Positions 1 to 7,062 of a DNA stretch of 15,396 nt are shown here, piece by piece. How positions within the stretch are numbered: the first letter of the stretch is position 1; each line of letters begins with the position of its first letter. The notes beneath the pieces are model-generated. The model was given only the letters and a program-made list of their open reading frames with translations, searched no databases and had not been told where the DNA came from. The position numbers were made by a program, and so were the translations under genes. Origin of the DNA: DATBWZ01 sp036514535 (GTDB lineage: Bacteria; JAMCPX01; DATBWZ01); NCBI GenBank assembly GCA_036514535.1, contig DATBWZ010000009.1, forward strand, positions 1 to 15,396, written 5' to 3'.

Positions 1-161
1 GGAGACTGCATGTATTGAAGGGAAAGGAGGGAGAAAAAGGTCAGAATGCTGTAGAAAAAATAGCCCGCAATACTCAGAAAAATTCCGCCGATAACATAAG
101 CAACTGGCGACGTGAAGTACGATTTTAATTCCTTTCGCATAATATAAAATACATTTCTCAT
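1..161 (-). CDS. ABC-2 type transporter permease, N-terminal fragment (gliding-motility/GldF-like)
   Basis: Only the first 53 codons lie in the window; the gene runs off the left edge. The product begins MRNVFYIMRKELKSYFTSPV and continues into a hydrophobic stretch (about residues 16-40), the usual start of ABC-2 permeases of the 'gliding motility' type (GldF and its widespread relatives): a short cytoplasmic amphipathic segment followed by the first membrane helix. The ATG at 159-161 is preceded by GGAGGATCC, a strong ribosome binding site. It lies only 9 bp after the stop of the ABC ATPase, so the two are surely co-transcribed and probably form one transporter. In related clusters a GldG-like auxiliary protein often follows, but that would be outside the window. 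The substrate is unknown, and the name does not imply that this organism glides. Confidence 0.85.
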   Translation of the reverse strand, partial: MRNVFYIMRKELKSYFTSPVAYVIGGIFLSIAGYFFYSILTFFSLLSLQYMQS

Positions 162-170
162 GGATCCTCC

Positions 171-1085
171 TCAGGCAATAAGCTTTACATAAATTTCTTC
201 CAGAGATAGAGAAACCGGCTTCATCTCCAGCAGTCCCCAGCCGTTTTTAACAATAGTGGATGCAATCAGTTCCCTGGTGTCTTTCCCCTGTAACATTTCA
301 ACAATAAAATTCCCGTTCCCTGAATCTTCAACATCCTTAATACCTTCAAGCGCTCTAATAGAATCGGCAACCCCATCCGGAGGCTTCCGGAGTTTAAACG
401 AAACCCTCGTTACTCCTGCAGCCTGAGAAGACAATTGTTCACGGGAATCCGCCGCAACAAGTCTCCCGCGGTTGATTATCACAACCCTTTTGCAGAGCAT
501 TGTCACTTCCTGCAGTATATGTGTGCTGAGAATAATGGTGTGGTCGCTTCCGAGAGCGCGGATAAGTTCCCTGATTTCAATTATTTGCTTAGGGTCAAGT
601 CCTATCGTCGGTTCGTCAAGTATCAGCACCTCAGGCTCGTGAATAAGCGCCTGGGCAATGCCGACCCGCTGTTTGTATCCCTTTGAAAGGTTGGCAATAA
701 GACGGTTTTTAACCTCTCCCAATCCGCATTTTTCCACGGCCCTGTCAAGGAAAACCCTTCTTTTATCCTTTTTGACGCCCTTTATCTCAACAACAAACAT
801 CAGATAATCCATAACAGTATGATCAAGGTACAGCGGCGGATGTTCGGGAAGATAACCAACCTTTTTCCTTACCTCAAGAGATTCCTCAAAAACATCAAAC
901 CCACAAATCCTGGCGATTCCGGAACTCGGCGGCATATAACAGGAAAGAACCCTCATGGTGGTGGTTTTGCCCGCGCCATTTGGCCCCAGAAAACCGAGCA
1001 CCTCCCCTTTATCGACATTAAAGGTAATATCCTGTATCCCCACATGTTCCCCGTAATGCTTTACCAAATTTATGACTTCAATCAT
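171..1085 (-). CDS. ABC transporter ATP-binding protein (GldA/CcmA-like, ABC-2 exporter partner)
   Basis: A 304-residue ATPase that powers the membrane permease encoded immediately downstream. Seen in the sequence: Walker A GPNGAGKTT (residues 34-42); Q-loop region YLPEHPPLY with Glu where Gln is common (about 81), as in GldA-type ATPases; signature LSKGYKQRVG (133-142); Walker B VLILDEP (153-159) with the catalytic Glu at 158; switch His189 in LSTHIL; and a roughly 80-residue C-terminal extension typical of ABC-2 exporter ATPases. The start is the ATG at 1085 (MIEVINLVKHYG), which has GGAGGA six bases upstream. A longer frame reaches 1166, but its extra 27 codons run through a terminator-like hairpin and match no ABC domain. 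The gene is separated from the HSP100 gene by 90 bp and may have its own promoter. The transported substrate cannot be told. Confidence 0.9.
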   Translation of the reverse strand: MIEVINLVKHYGEHVGIQDITFNVDKGEVLGFLGPNGAGKTTTMRVLSCYMPPSSGIARICGFDVFEESLEVRKKVGYLPEHPPLYLDHTVMDYLMFVVEIKGVKKDKRRVFLDRAVEKCGLGEVKNRLIANLSKGYKQRVGIAQALIHEPEVLILDEPTIGLDPKQIIEIRELIRALGSDHTIILSTHILQEVTMLCKRVVIINRGRLVAADSREQLSSQAAGVTRVSFKLRKPPDGVADSIRALEGIKDVEDSGNGNFIVEMLQGKDTRELIASTIVKNGWGLLEMKPVSLSLEEIYVKLIA

Positions 1086-1106
1086 CTTCGTCCTCCGAAT
1101 ATTCTC

Positions 1107-1133
1107 AAAAAAATAAAGGCAAACCAAGCCTTT
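1107..1133 (-). terminator. Terminator-like hairpin between HSP100 gene and ABC ATPase
   Basis: Read on the minus strand, AAAGGC (1133-1128), a 7-base loop TTGGTTT, and GCCTTT (1120-1115) form a 6-bp stem, followed by A and seven Ts (1113-1107). It lies about 43 nt past the HSP100 stop codon, where a rho-independent terminator is expected. The stem is short with only three G-C pairs, so partial read-through into the ABC genes is likely. It also falls inside the 5' leader of the ABC ATPase. Confidence 0.6.
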
Positions 1134-1138
1134 CTTAA

Positions 1139-1166
1139 AAAATAATCCTAAATCCAGATATGTCAA
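1139..1166 (-). promoter_or_regulatory. Possible sigma-70 promoter for the ABC ATPase-permease genes
   Basis: On the minus strand a perfect -35 TTGACA (1166-1161) is followed by a 16-nt spacer and TATTTT (1144-1139), a 4/6 match to the -10 box. Initiation would be expected near 1132, at the very beginning of the terminator-like hairpin at 1133-1107. The -10 is weak and lies in A/T-rich DNA, so confidence is moderate at best. Confidence 0.4.
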
Positions 1167-1175
1167 GAAATTTTG

Positions 1176-3491
1176 TTACGATAACATTGTTTCAAAATTT
1201 TCCATGCCGGACACATCAAGAGGCAACTCCCGCCATTCCCATGTTATCGCGATATGACCGTCCTCTGTACCAATTTTGAAATAGTTGCCCTCTTTCCAGT
1301 GCAGGGTTATGGGAATTTTTATCATATCGTCAATTACTCTTTTTAAATATCTTGCGCCGTACTTAAGGCTGTAACCGCTGTCAATAAGAATGTCAATCGC
1401 TTCATCCCGGATTTCAATGCCCTTGTTTTCTTCAATCATTCTTTTTTTGAGTTTTTTGAGGTGCATCTTTGCTATCTCTTTAACCTCATCTCTTGTCAGC
1501 GGCGAAAAAACAATCATATCATCTATCCTGTTCAGAAATTCAGGGAAGAAAACACGCTCTGCTTCCTTAACTACCGATTTTTTTATTCCGTCAAGATTGC
1601 TTTCCGCCTCATCAAGAAAACCAAGTGGATGCGAAAGCTTCCTGAATTCATCGCCTCCAAGATTGCTTGTCATAACAATTATCGTATCCGAAAAATAAAC
1701 CTTCTTTCCCCTTCCGTCTGTAATCCAACCCTCATCAAAAACCTGAAGGAAAAGACTCAGCACAAAGGGATGGGCCTTCTCAATTTCATCCAGGAGTAAA
1801 ACAGTATATGGGTTATCGCGAATAAGGGTTGTCAAAATACCGCCCCGTTCAGAACCGACAATTCCCCGCGGCATACCAATAAGTTTATCCACAGCAACGC
1901 CTGATTCCCTATATTCAGACATATCAAGCCTGACCATTCTGTTTTCATCGCCGAACAACACCTCTGCAAGCGCTTTGGCAAGTTCTGTTTTACCAACCCC
2001 GGTTGGGCCAAGAAACAGGAGCACTCCGTCAGGCTTTGAATAATTCTCCTTAAGTGGCCCCTTATTTAACCTCAACTTGTTCCAAAGAGCCCTGATTGCT
2101 TCATTCTGCCCAACAACCCTTTTTGAAATCAATTCCTCAAAGTTTCTGAACCTATCGGATGAATCCCTTGTGATAAGGTCAATAGGTATCTGGGTATCTT
2201 CCGAGATCACCTTTATTATATCCTCTGGTGTTACACTCTCATTTTTTTCTGCGATCTCCACCTTTACACAGGCCGTATCAATCCAGCCGATTGCCTTATC
2301 TGGAAGTTTCACCCCGCGTTTGTATCTCTTTGACATGTCAAGAGCTGTTTCAAGAGCCTCGTTGGTAATTGAAACCCCGTAGGTTCTCTCCATCCTGGGT
2401 TTAATTCCCATAAGAATCAGCCTTGACTTGTTGTTATCGGGCTCCCTTACATGTATAACACGGAACCTTCTTGCCAAGGCCTCATCGTCAGCAACAAATT
2501 CCTTGTATTCCCCGGATGTCGTTGCCCCTATGATCTGAATCTCACCCCTGGAGAGGTATGACTTGAAAATATTTGCCGCATCACTGGGAACGCCCATAGC
2601 AGAACCTGCGCCAATTATGGTATGAGCTTCATCTATAAACAGTATAAAGTTCTGTTTTTCACGAACCTCTTTGATAATTTTTTCAACCCTGTCCTCAAAC
2701 ATACCCCTGAACATTGTCCCTGCTACAAGGGTATTCATTTGAAGGTTTACAACCTGCTTGTTCCTTATTCTCAACGGAACAGTATCCGCCCTGAGCTCAA
2801 TCCTCTGGGCAAGACCTTCTACGATCGCTGTCTTTCCAACCCCTGCGTCTCCAATTAGCATAACGGAATTGCTCCTTTCTTTATGAGAAAGGATTTCTAT
2901 CATCTGGTCAATTTCCTTTTCCCTGCCAATTACAGGAGGCAGTTTTTCAAGATATGCAAGACGATTCAGGTTTACGCCAAATTGCTTCAGATAGATCGGC
3001 AAGTCAAACTTTTTTTTGAGCTCCCGCTCCTTCTCCTCCTTCTTTCTTGCCTGATGAAGGATCTCCTCCACAGCCTGCCTATGGTCAACACCGAAGGTCT
3101 TAAGCAGCTGAGCAGGAAAGCATCTGTTCTCAAAGAAGATAGCTGTAAATAGGTCTGTTGTGCTAATAGTCTGCCTTCCGCTGTGCTGAACCCTGTCCCA
3201 GGCAAGCTGAAAAACGGCCTTTGTCTCAGGAGGAATCTTCATATTGCCGCCGAGGTATTGCTTGGAGATCCTTATCTGGTCCCTGATTGCTTCACGGATG
3301 GAGTCGGGTTCAACGCTCAACTGTTTCATAAGGCCATCAAAGATGCCATTTTCCACTTCAGAAAGGGCGAGGAATATATGTTCAAGCCCCAGAAAGTAAT
3401 GTTGTCTCTTTTGAGACTCTTCAATAGCCTTTACAATTACCTGGTACGCTTTTTCTGAAAGCCGCTCCCTGTATTGTCCAAGGTCAATCAA
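1176..3491 (-). CDS. HSP100/Clp AAA+ unfoldase, ClpA/ClpC-like
   Basis: A 771-residue double-AAA+ protein unfoldase expected to thread proteins through a hexameric ring in the cytosol. Order: Clp N-domain (about 1-150, two repeats), D1 with Walker A GDAGVGKT (214-221), pore loop GTMFRG (about 259-263), Walker B ILFIDEAH (283-290) and arginine finger region ARRFR (340-344). D2 follows with Walker A GPTGVGKT (495-502), Walker B VLLLDEIEKAH (564-574), sensor-1 MTSN (607-610), arginine finger FLNRID (652-657) and sensor-2 GARYLKR (712-718). There is no ClpB coiled-coil middle domain, so the architecture is that of ClpA/ClpC. An LGF tripeptide (623-625) sits where ClpA has IGL and ClpC has VGF, the ClpP-docking loop. 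Oddity: the D2 pore segment reads PRGIVGSERGG (541-551) where the family has PPGYVGYxxGG, so the conserved Tyr is lost. The start is TTG, supported by GAGGAGG six bases upstream. It begins 15 bp after htpX. No clpP or clpS is in the window. Confidence 0.9.
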   Translation of the reverse strand: MIDLGQYRERLSEKAYQVIVKAIEESQKRQHYFLGLEHIFLALSEVENGIFDGLMKQLSVEPDSIREAIRDQIRISKQYLGGNMKIPPETKAVFQLAWDRVQHSGRQTISTTDLFTAIFFENRCFPAQLLKTFGVDHRQAVEEILHQARKKEEKERELKKKFDLPIYLKQFGVNLNRLAYLEKLPPVIGREKEIDQMIEILSHKERSNSVMLIGDAGVGKTAIVEGLAQRIELRADTVPLRIRNKQVVNLQMNTLVAGTMFRGMFEDRVEKIIKEVREKQNFILFIDEAHTIIGAGSAMGVPSDAANIFKSYLSRGEIQIIGATTSGEYKEFVADDEALARRFRVIHVREPDNNKSRLILMGIKPRMERTYGVSITNEALETALDMSKRYKRGVKLPDKAIGWIDTACVKVEIAEKNESVTPEDIIKVISEDTQIPIDLITRDSSDRFRNFEELISKRVVGQNEAIRALWNKLRLNKGPLKENYSKPDGVLLFLGPTGVGKTELAKALAEVLFGDENRMVRLDMSEYRESGVAVDKLIGMPRGIVGSERGGILTTLIRDNPYTVLLLDEIEKAHPFVLSLFLQVFDEGWITDGRGKKVYFSDTIIVMTSNLGGDEFRKLSHPLGFLDEAESNLDGIKKSVVKEAERVFFPEFLNRIDDMIVFSPLTRDEVKEIAKMHLKKLKKRMIEENKGIEIRDEAIDILIDSGYSLKYGARYLKRVIDDMIKIPITLHWKEGNYFKIGTEDGHIAITWEWRELPLDVSGMENFETMLS

Positions 3492-3497
3492 AAAATG

Positions 3498-3504
3498 CCT
3501 CCTC
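3498..3504 (-). promoter_or_regulatory. Ribosome binding site deciding the TTG start of the HSP100 gene
   Basis: On the minus strand GAGGAGG is followed by CATTTT and then TTG (3491-3489), which opens the reading frame at MIDLGQYRER. No in-frame ATG or GTG lies nearer the conserved Clp N-domain, so this strong site with ideal spacing fixes the TTG as the start. It falls between the htpX stop codon and the TTG. Confidence 0.75.
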
Positions 3505-3506
3505 TT

Positions 3507-4355
3507 TTATTCAGGTCTGATCTCAGTCAGTCTGGCAATCCTTTCTTTTATAGGCGGATGAGTGCTAAACAGGTTTAAAAAAGAGCGTCCAGACAACGGA
3601 TTTACTATAAATAAATGTGCGGTAGCAGGATTCGCACCCATAGGTACCAGTCTGCTTGCGCTTTCAAGTTTTCTCAATGCCCCCGCCAGCCCCATAGGCG
3701 ATCCGGCAATTTGCGCGCCTGAGGCATCCGCCTTAAATTCCCTGGTGCGGGATATTGCGAGTTGAACAACCGTTGCGGCAAGCGGCGCAACAACCGCTAA
3801 TGCAAGAAGGGCAAAAGGATTGGAGCCCCTGTCATTATCCCTGTGTCCCATACCGAATATCGCCGCCCATTTTACCATGTTTGCAATCATCACGATGGCG
3901 CCTGCAATGGTTGCGGCAACAGCGGAAATCAACGTATCGCGGTTCTTTACATGCGCAATTTCGTGAGCAAGCACACCTTCAAGTTCATGCTCATCCAGAA
4001 GGTTCATTATTCCTTCTGTCACTGCCACAGCAGCATGCGCCGGATTCCTTCCTGTTGCAAATGCATTTGGCGATGGGGAATTCATGTAATAAACCTTTGG
4101 CTTTGGAATTCCTGCTTTCAGCGCCAGGTTTTGAACCACCCTGTGCAAACGCGGAGCATCCGCCTCAGAGACTTCCTTTGCTCTGTACATCGCCAGGATA
4201 AGCCGATCAGAAAACCAATAGGCGCCGAGATTCATAATTGCAGCAAACATTAATGCAAAAAACATGCCATTTTTGCCTCCGACTATATTGCCAAAAACTA
4301 TTAATATCACTGTTAAAATCGTCAACAAAATTGTTGTCTTAAATGTATTTTTCAT
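3507..4355 (-). CDS. htpX: HtpX-family membrane zinc metalloprotease (peptidase M48)
   Basis: A 282-residue integral inner-membrane protease of the HtpX type, which removes misfolded or damaged membrane proteins with its active site facing the cytosol. Seen: two N-terminal hydrophobic helices (about 7-24 and 30-47), the zinc-binding motif HEIAH (131-135) in LAHEIAHVKNRD, two further hydrophobic segments (about 141-163 and 181-200), and the downstream SRTREFKAD motif whose Glu206 is the expected third zinc ligand. Length is normal for the family (about 280-290). The ATG at 4355 has GGAGGA about eight bases upstream. It lies 67 bp after dnaJ and 15 bp before the HSP100 gene, so it is probably the middle gene of a three-gene protein quality-control operon. 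Nothing looks truncated and all expected catalytic residues are present. Confidence 0.95.
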   Translation of the reverse strand: MKNTFKTTILLTILTVILIVFGNIVGGKNGMFFALMFAAIMNLGAYWFSDRLILAMYRAKEVSEADAPRLHRVVQNLALKAGIPKPKVYYMNSPSPNAFATGRNPAHAAVAVTEGIMNLLDEHELEGVLAHEIAHVKNRDTLISAVAATIAGAIVMIANMVKWAAIFGMGHRDNDRGSNPFALLALAVVAPLAATVVQLAISRTREFKADASGAQIAGSPMGLAGALRKLESASRLVPMGANPATAHLFIVNPLSGRSFLNLFSTHPPIKERIARLTEIRPE

Positions 4356-4422
4356 TATTAATATCCTCCTGAATTTTTAAAATATACCAAATTTTAGTTC
4401 ATATTATGAAAATCTTTCATGT

Positions 4423-5538
4423 TTAGTTTCTCCTCGGATTAAACCCGGTCCTTTTGTCAAATTCAAGCAGCAGATCCTTTGATTTATTATCAATATCCTT
4501 GGGAACCATAATCTTAATCCTTACATATTCATCGCCCCTGCCTGAGCTTTTTAACCTCGGCATACCCTTGCCCTGCAGCCTGAGCAGCTGTCCCGACTGC
4601 GTACCTTGCGGCAGTGTCATTGCAACATTTCCCTCCAACGCCGGCACATCAATCTTCGCGCCAAGTATGGCTTCAACAAAGCTAACAGGCATCTCGGTGT
4701 AGATATCATCGCCCTTGCGTTGAAATACAGGATGGGGTAGAACATTTACAACAAGATAAAGATTTCCGCTTTCCCCGCGCCGTGACTCGTGGCCCTTTCT
4801 GCCTGCTTTTATTTTTGTCCCCTCATCAACGCCCGGGGGAATCTTAACTGTGATAGTTTCCGTCTTTTCGCTCAATCCGGCGCCATTGCATGTCCTGCAT
4901 GCTGTTCCTATTACGCCCTTGCCGCTGCACGCATGACAGACAGTTGTTGCGGCAAAAAATCCTTGTTTTAATTTTACATGCCCCCTTCCCTTGCACTCGG
5001 GGCAGGACCGCTGGTTTCCACTTCCTATTCCTGTGCCGGAACAGGCGGAGCACCTGCTCCTGCGTCGCACAGAAATATTCTTTGACACACCGTGCAACAC
5101 ATCTTCAAGAGTGACTGTGACATTCCCTATAATGTCTTCCTGTTGTGAATAGGCTTCTTTAGAGGCGCCGGTCCGGGTGAAAAGTTCGCTGAACACATCC
5201 TGGAAATCAAAGCCGCCCGCCCCATCATCCATTTTGAATCCCATAAAGTCGGAAAAGTCAAATCCGCCTTGATTACCGCTGGAATATTGATATGCTCTTG
5301 AGGGATCAAAACCGCCCCTGAATGCCTTGCTGCCGAACTGATCATAGAGTTTTCTTTTTTCAGTATCGCTTAACACCTGATATGCCTCGTTTATTTCCTT
5401 AAATTTCTGTTCTGCATCCTTTTTGCCCTGATTTACATCAGGGTGATATTTCCTAGCAAGACGCCGGTAAGCCTTCTTGATTTCATCCTCGGCAGCGCCT
5501 TTCGCCACACCGAGTATTTCGTAGTAATCACGCTCCAT
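4423..5538 (-). CDS. dnaJ: Chaperone protein DnaJ (class A Hsp40)
   Basis: A 371-residue co-chaperone that delivers unfolded clients to DnaK and stimulates its ATPase. Seen: J-domain (1-70) with HPD at 32-34, Gly/Phe-rich linker (about 71-125), four zinc-finger repeats CSACSGTG (163-170), CPECKGRG (179-186), CHACSGKG (201-208) and CRTCNGAG (214-221), then the C-terminal substrate-binding domains (to about 355). All four CxxCxGxG repeats are intact, so this is a full DnaJ rather than CbpA. The ATG at 5538 is fixed by the J-domain, which begins at residue 4. The ribosome binding site is poor (TAGGT directly before ATG), and the -10 box of an upstream promoter is only 14 bp away, suggesting a very short leader. 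No dnaK, grpE or hrcA lies nearby; htpX and an HSP100 gene follow instead. Confidence 0.95.
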   Translation of the reverse strand: MERDYYEILGVAKGAAEDEIKKAYRRLARKYHPDVNQGKKDAEQKFKEINEAYQVLSDTEKRKLYDQFGSKAFRGGFDPSRAYQYSSGNQGGFDFSDFMGFKMDDGAGGFDFQDVFSELFTRTGASKEAYSQQEDIIGNVTVTLEDVLHGVSKNISVRRRSRCSACSGTGIGSGNQRSCPECKGRGHVKLKQGFFAATTVCHACSGKGVIGTACRTCNGAGLSEKTETITVKIPPGVDEGTKIKAGRKGHESRRGESGNLYLVVNVLPHPVFQRKGDDIYTEMPVSFVEAILGAKIDVPALEGNVAMTLPQGTQSGQLLRLQGKGMPRLKSSGRGDEYVRIKIMVPKDIDNKSKDLLLEFDKRTGFNPRRN

Positions 5539-5552
5539 ACCTACACTGTTAT

Positions 5553-5581
5553 AATATACGCCATGCTTCTTCTGATGTCAA
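5553..5581 (-). promoter_or_regulatory. Sigma-70 promoter of the dnaJ-htpX-HSP100 operon
   Basis: Minus strand: -35 TTGACA (5581-5576), 17-nt spacer, -10 TATATT (5558-5553, 5/6 match). Transcription should begin near 5546, about 7-8 nt before the dnaJ ATG. No CIRCE repeat and no sigma-32-type element is visible between 5539 and 5617, so the sequence points to housekeeping transcription rather than a classic heat-shock switch. Confidence 0.75.
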
Positions 5582-5617
5582 TGCTCGCTTTTAATTATCC
5601 GGATTTTCAGCTAAATT

Positions 5618-6997
5618 CTACTTTCCAAGGGCAACAGAGAAAGCCGATTCAATCGTCCACTTCAATTCATTAAAACTCTTAATGGTTCTGAGAATATCGT
5701 AAATCTTCCCGGGCCTGAAATAAAATCTCCTGTATGCCAAACTGAAATATCGCTCCACATCCGATGATCTTGTTTCAGCGGTTTCAAAATAAGTCCTCCC
5801 CGAAAAAAACCCGTTATCGTAACCAAGCATATTGTCAATATTCATTCTGCCGCTTTTTTTAACCCATGCATAAAGCTCTGTCCCAGGAAAAGGAATTGTC
5901 ATGGAAAAATCCGCAATATGGGGATCAGATTCAACGGCAAAATTTATTGTCTCATTCATGGTTTCAGGGGTATCGCCCGGGAGCCCGAGCATAAAAAATC
6001 CATAAACAATAATTCCTTCGCGTCTGAATGCCTTTATTATCTCTTTCACTTGATCCAGATTTATGTCTTTTTTAATGTTCTCAAGGACACTGTAACTACC
6101 GGATTCAATACCAATGCCAACCTTGTAAACGCCGGCTTTTTTCATTTTACGGATGATTTTTTCATCCACCCTGTTCGCGCATATTCCGTTCTGCAGGTTA
6201 ATGAAAAGGCCAAGCCTCTTGTCAATTATAAGGTCCAGGATCTCCTCAGCCCGTTGTATATCAAGAGTAAAATTGTCATCCAGAATGTCAATCTGTTTCA
6301 CAGAAAATTCCTGAACAAGATGCATAATTTCCGCAAAGACATTTGCAGGGCTCCGCGCACGGAATTTATACCCGAAGATGCTTTTATTGCAAAACGTGCA
6401 TCTGTATGGACAGCCCCTGCTTGTCAAAATAGGCGCAGACGGCAATGCCCGCGCACGCGACCTGTAGCGGACAAGGGAAGGCTCAAGCAGATCGTACGCG
6501 GGGAATGGCAATTTATTAAGATCGGCAATCAATTCTGCTGGACGGTTGTTGACCGTTACAGATTTTTTATATGATATCCCGTCAATATTTTCATATGGTT
6601 CGCCGTTTAAAATCCTGTTAAATGCAATTTCGCCCTCATTCCTTACAACGGCATCAAAGCAATCAAGAAACAATTCAGGCAACACCGTCGGCATCGGACC
6701 GCCCGCAATAAGTGCTTTTGCAGGGAATGCCTTCCGTATTGATTTCGCCAGTTCAACAGCCGGTTGAGCAGTAAGCACATTTGCAGAAATTCCTATCACA
6801 TCTGGATTATATTTATCAATATATTCGTGAACATAATCAGCGCCCCATTCAATCGCATTCAGATCAATCACCCGCACCTCCTTGCCGGCCATTTTAGCCA
6901 CACTGCTGATATAAAGCAATCCCAGCGGAGGGTAAATTGAGGAGGGGTTTGTTCCGCTGGAACTCTCCGGGCAGGAGTTGATCAAAAGCGCGCGCAC
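5618..6997 (-). CDS. B12-binding-domain radical SAM protein
   Basis: A 459-residue cytosolic enzyme with an N-terminal cobalamin-binding-type fold (about 1-135, with GGPMPT at 99-104) followed by a radical SAM barrel. The [4Fe-4S] cysteines are in TSRGCPYRCTFC: Cys196, Cys200 and Cys203 (CxxxCxxC). The gaps between barrel motifs (IDILDDNFTLD, KKAGVYKVGIGIESGS, GFFMLGLPGDT) fit class B / BchE-like radical SAM enzymes. The canonical DxHxxG cobalamin ligand motif is absent; VIDLNAIEWG stands there. The C-terminal RRFYFRPGKIYDILR segment resembles tails of family members acting on lipid or polysaccharide precursors, but the substrate is unknown. The start is GTG (6997), with an AGGGGA site upstream and an in-frame stop immediately before it, so no longer start is possible. 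It is the second of two adjacent paralogs, 65 bp after the first. Confidence 0.85.
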   Translation of the reverse strand: MRALLINSCPESSSGTNPSSIYPPLGLLYISSVAKMAGKEVRVIDLNAIEWGADYVHEYIDKYNPDVIGISANVLTAQPAVELAKSIRKAFPAKALIAGGPMPTVLPELFLDCFDAVVRNEGEIAFNRILNGEPYENIDGISYKKSVTVNNRPAELIADLNKLPFPAYDLLEPSLVRYRSRARALPSAPILTSRGCPYRCTFCNKSIFGYKFRARSPANVFAEIMHLVQEFSVKQIDILDDNFTLDIQRAEEILDLIIDKRLGLFINLQNGICANRVDEKIIRKMKKAGVYKVGIGIESGSYSVLENIKKDINLDQVKEIIKAFRREGIIVYGFFMLGLPGDTPETMNETINFAVESDPHIADFSMTIPFPGTELYAWVKKSGRMNIDNMLGYDNGFFSGRTYFETAETRSSDVERYFSLAYRRFYFRPGKIYDILRTIKSFNELKWTIESAFSVALGK

Positions 6998-7062
6998 TCA
7001 CTTTCCCCTGATTCGCATAGCGCATATTTTGTTGCCGCAAAACTATATTTTATCATACCTGA

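Noticed and set aside
3755..4253. Plus-strand open frames of 136-148 codons inside htpX
   Set aside because: They are Cys/His/Pro-rich antisense frames with no domain resemblance or ribosome binding site, whereas the minus frame encodes an intact HtpX.
4380..4422. ATGAAA/TTTCAT hairpin between dnaJ and htpX
   Set aside because: Entirely A/T-dominated 6-bp stem with a 3-base loop; no T tract and no new promoter, so it does not argue against an operon.
5539..5617. CIRCE or sigma-32 heat-shock control of dnaJ
   Set aside because: Neither the TTAGCACTC/GAGTGCTAA repeat nor a CTTGAA/CCCCAT-type element is present; the region fits sigma-70 instead.
5918..6574. Long plus-strand open frame (218 codons) opposite the radical SAM gene
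   Set aside because: It lies wholly antisense to a well-conserved gene, lacks a ribosome binding site and resembles no protein family.
6998..7062. TTTTG/CAAAA stem and TAAAAT boxes between the two radical SAM genes as terminator plus promoter
   Set aside because: The stem is 5 bp and mostly A/T with no U tract, and the -10-like boxes have no acceptable -35 at 16-18 bp.
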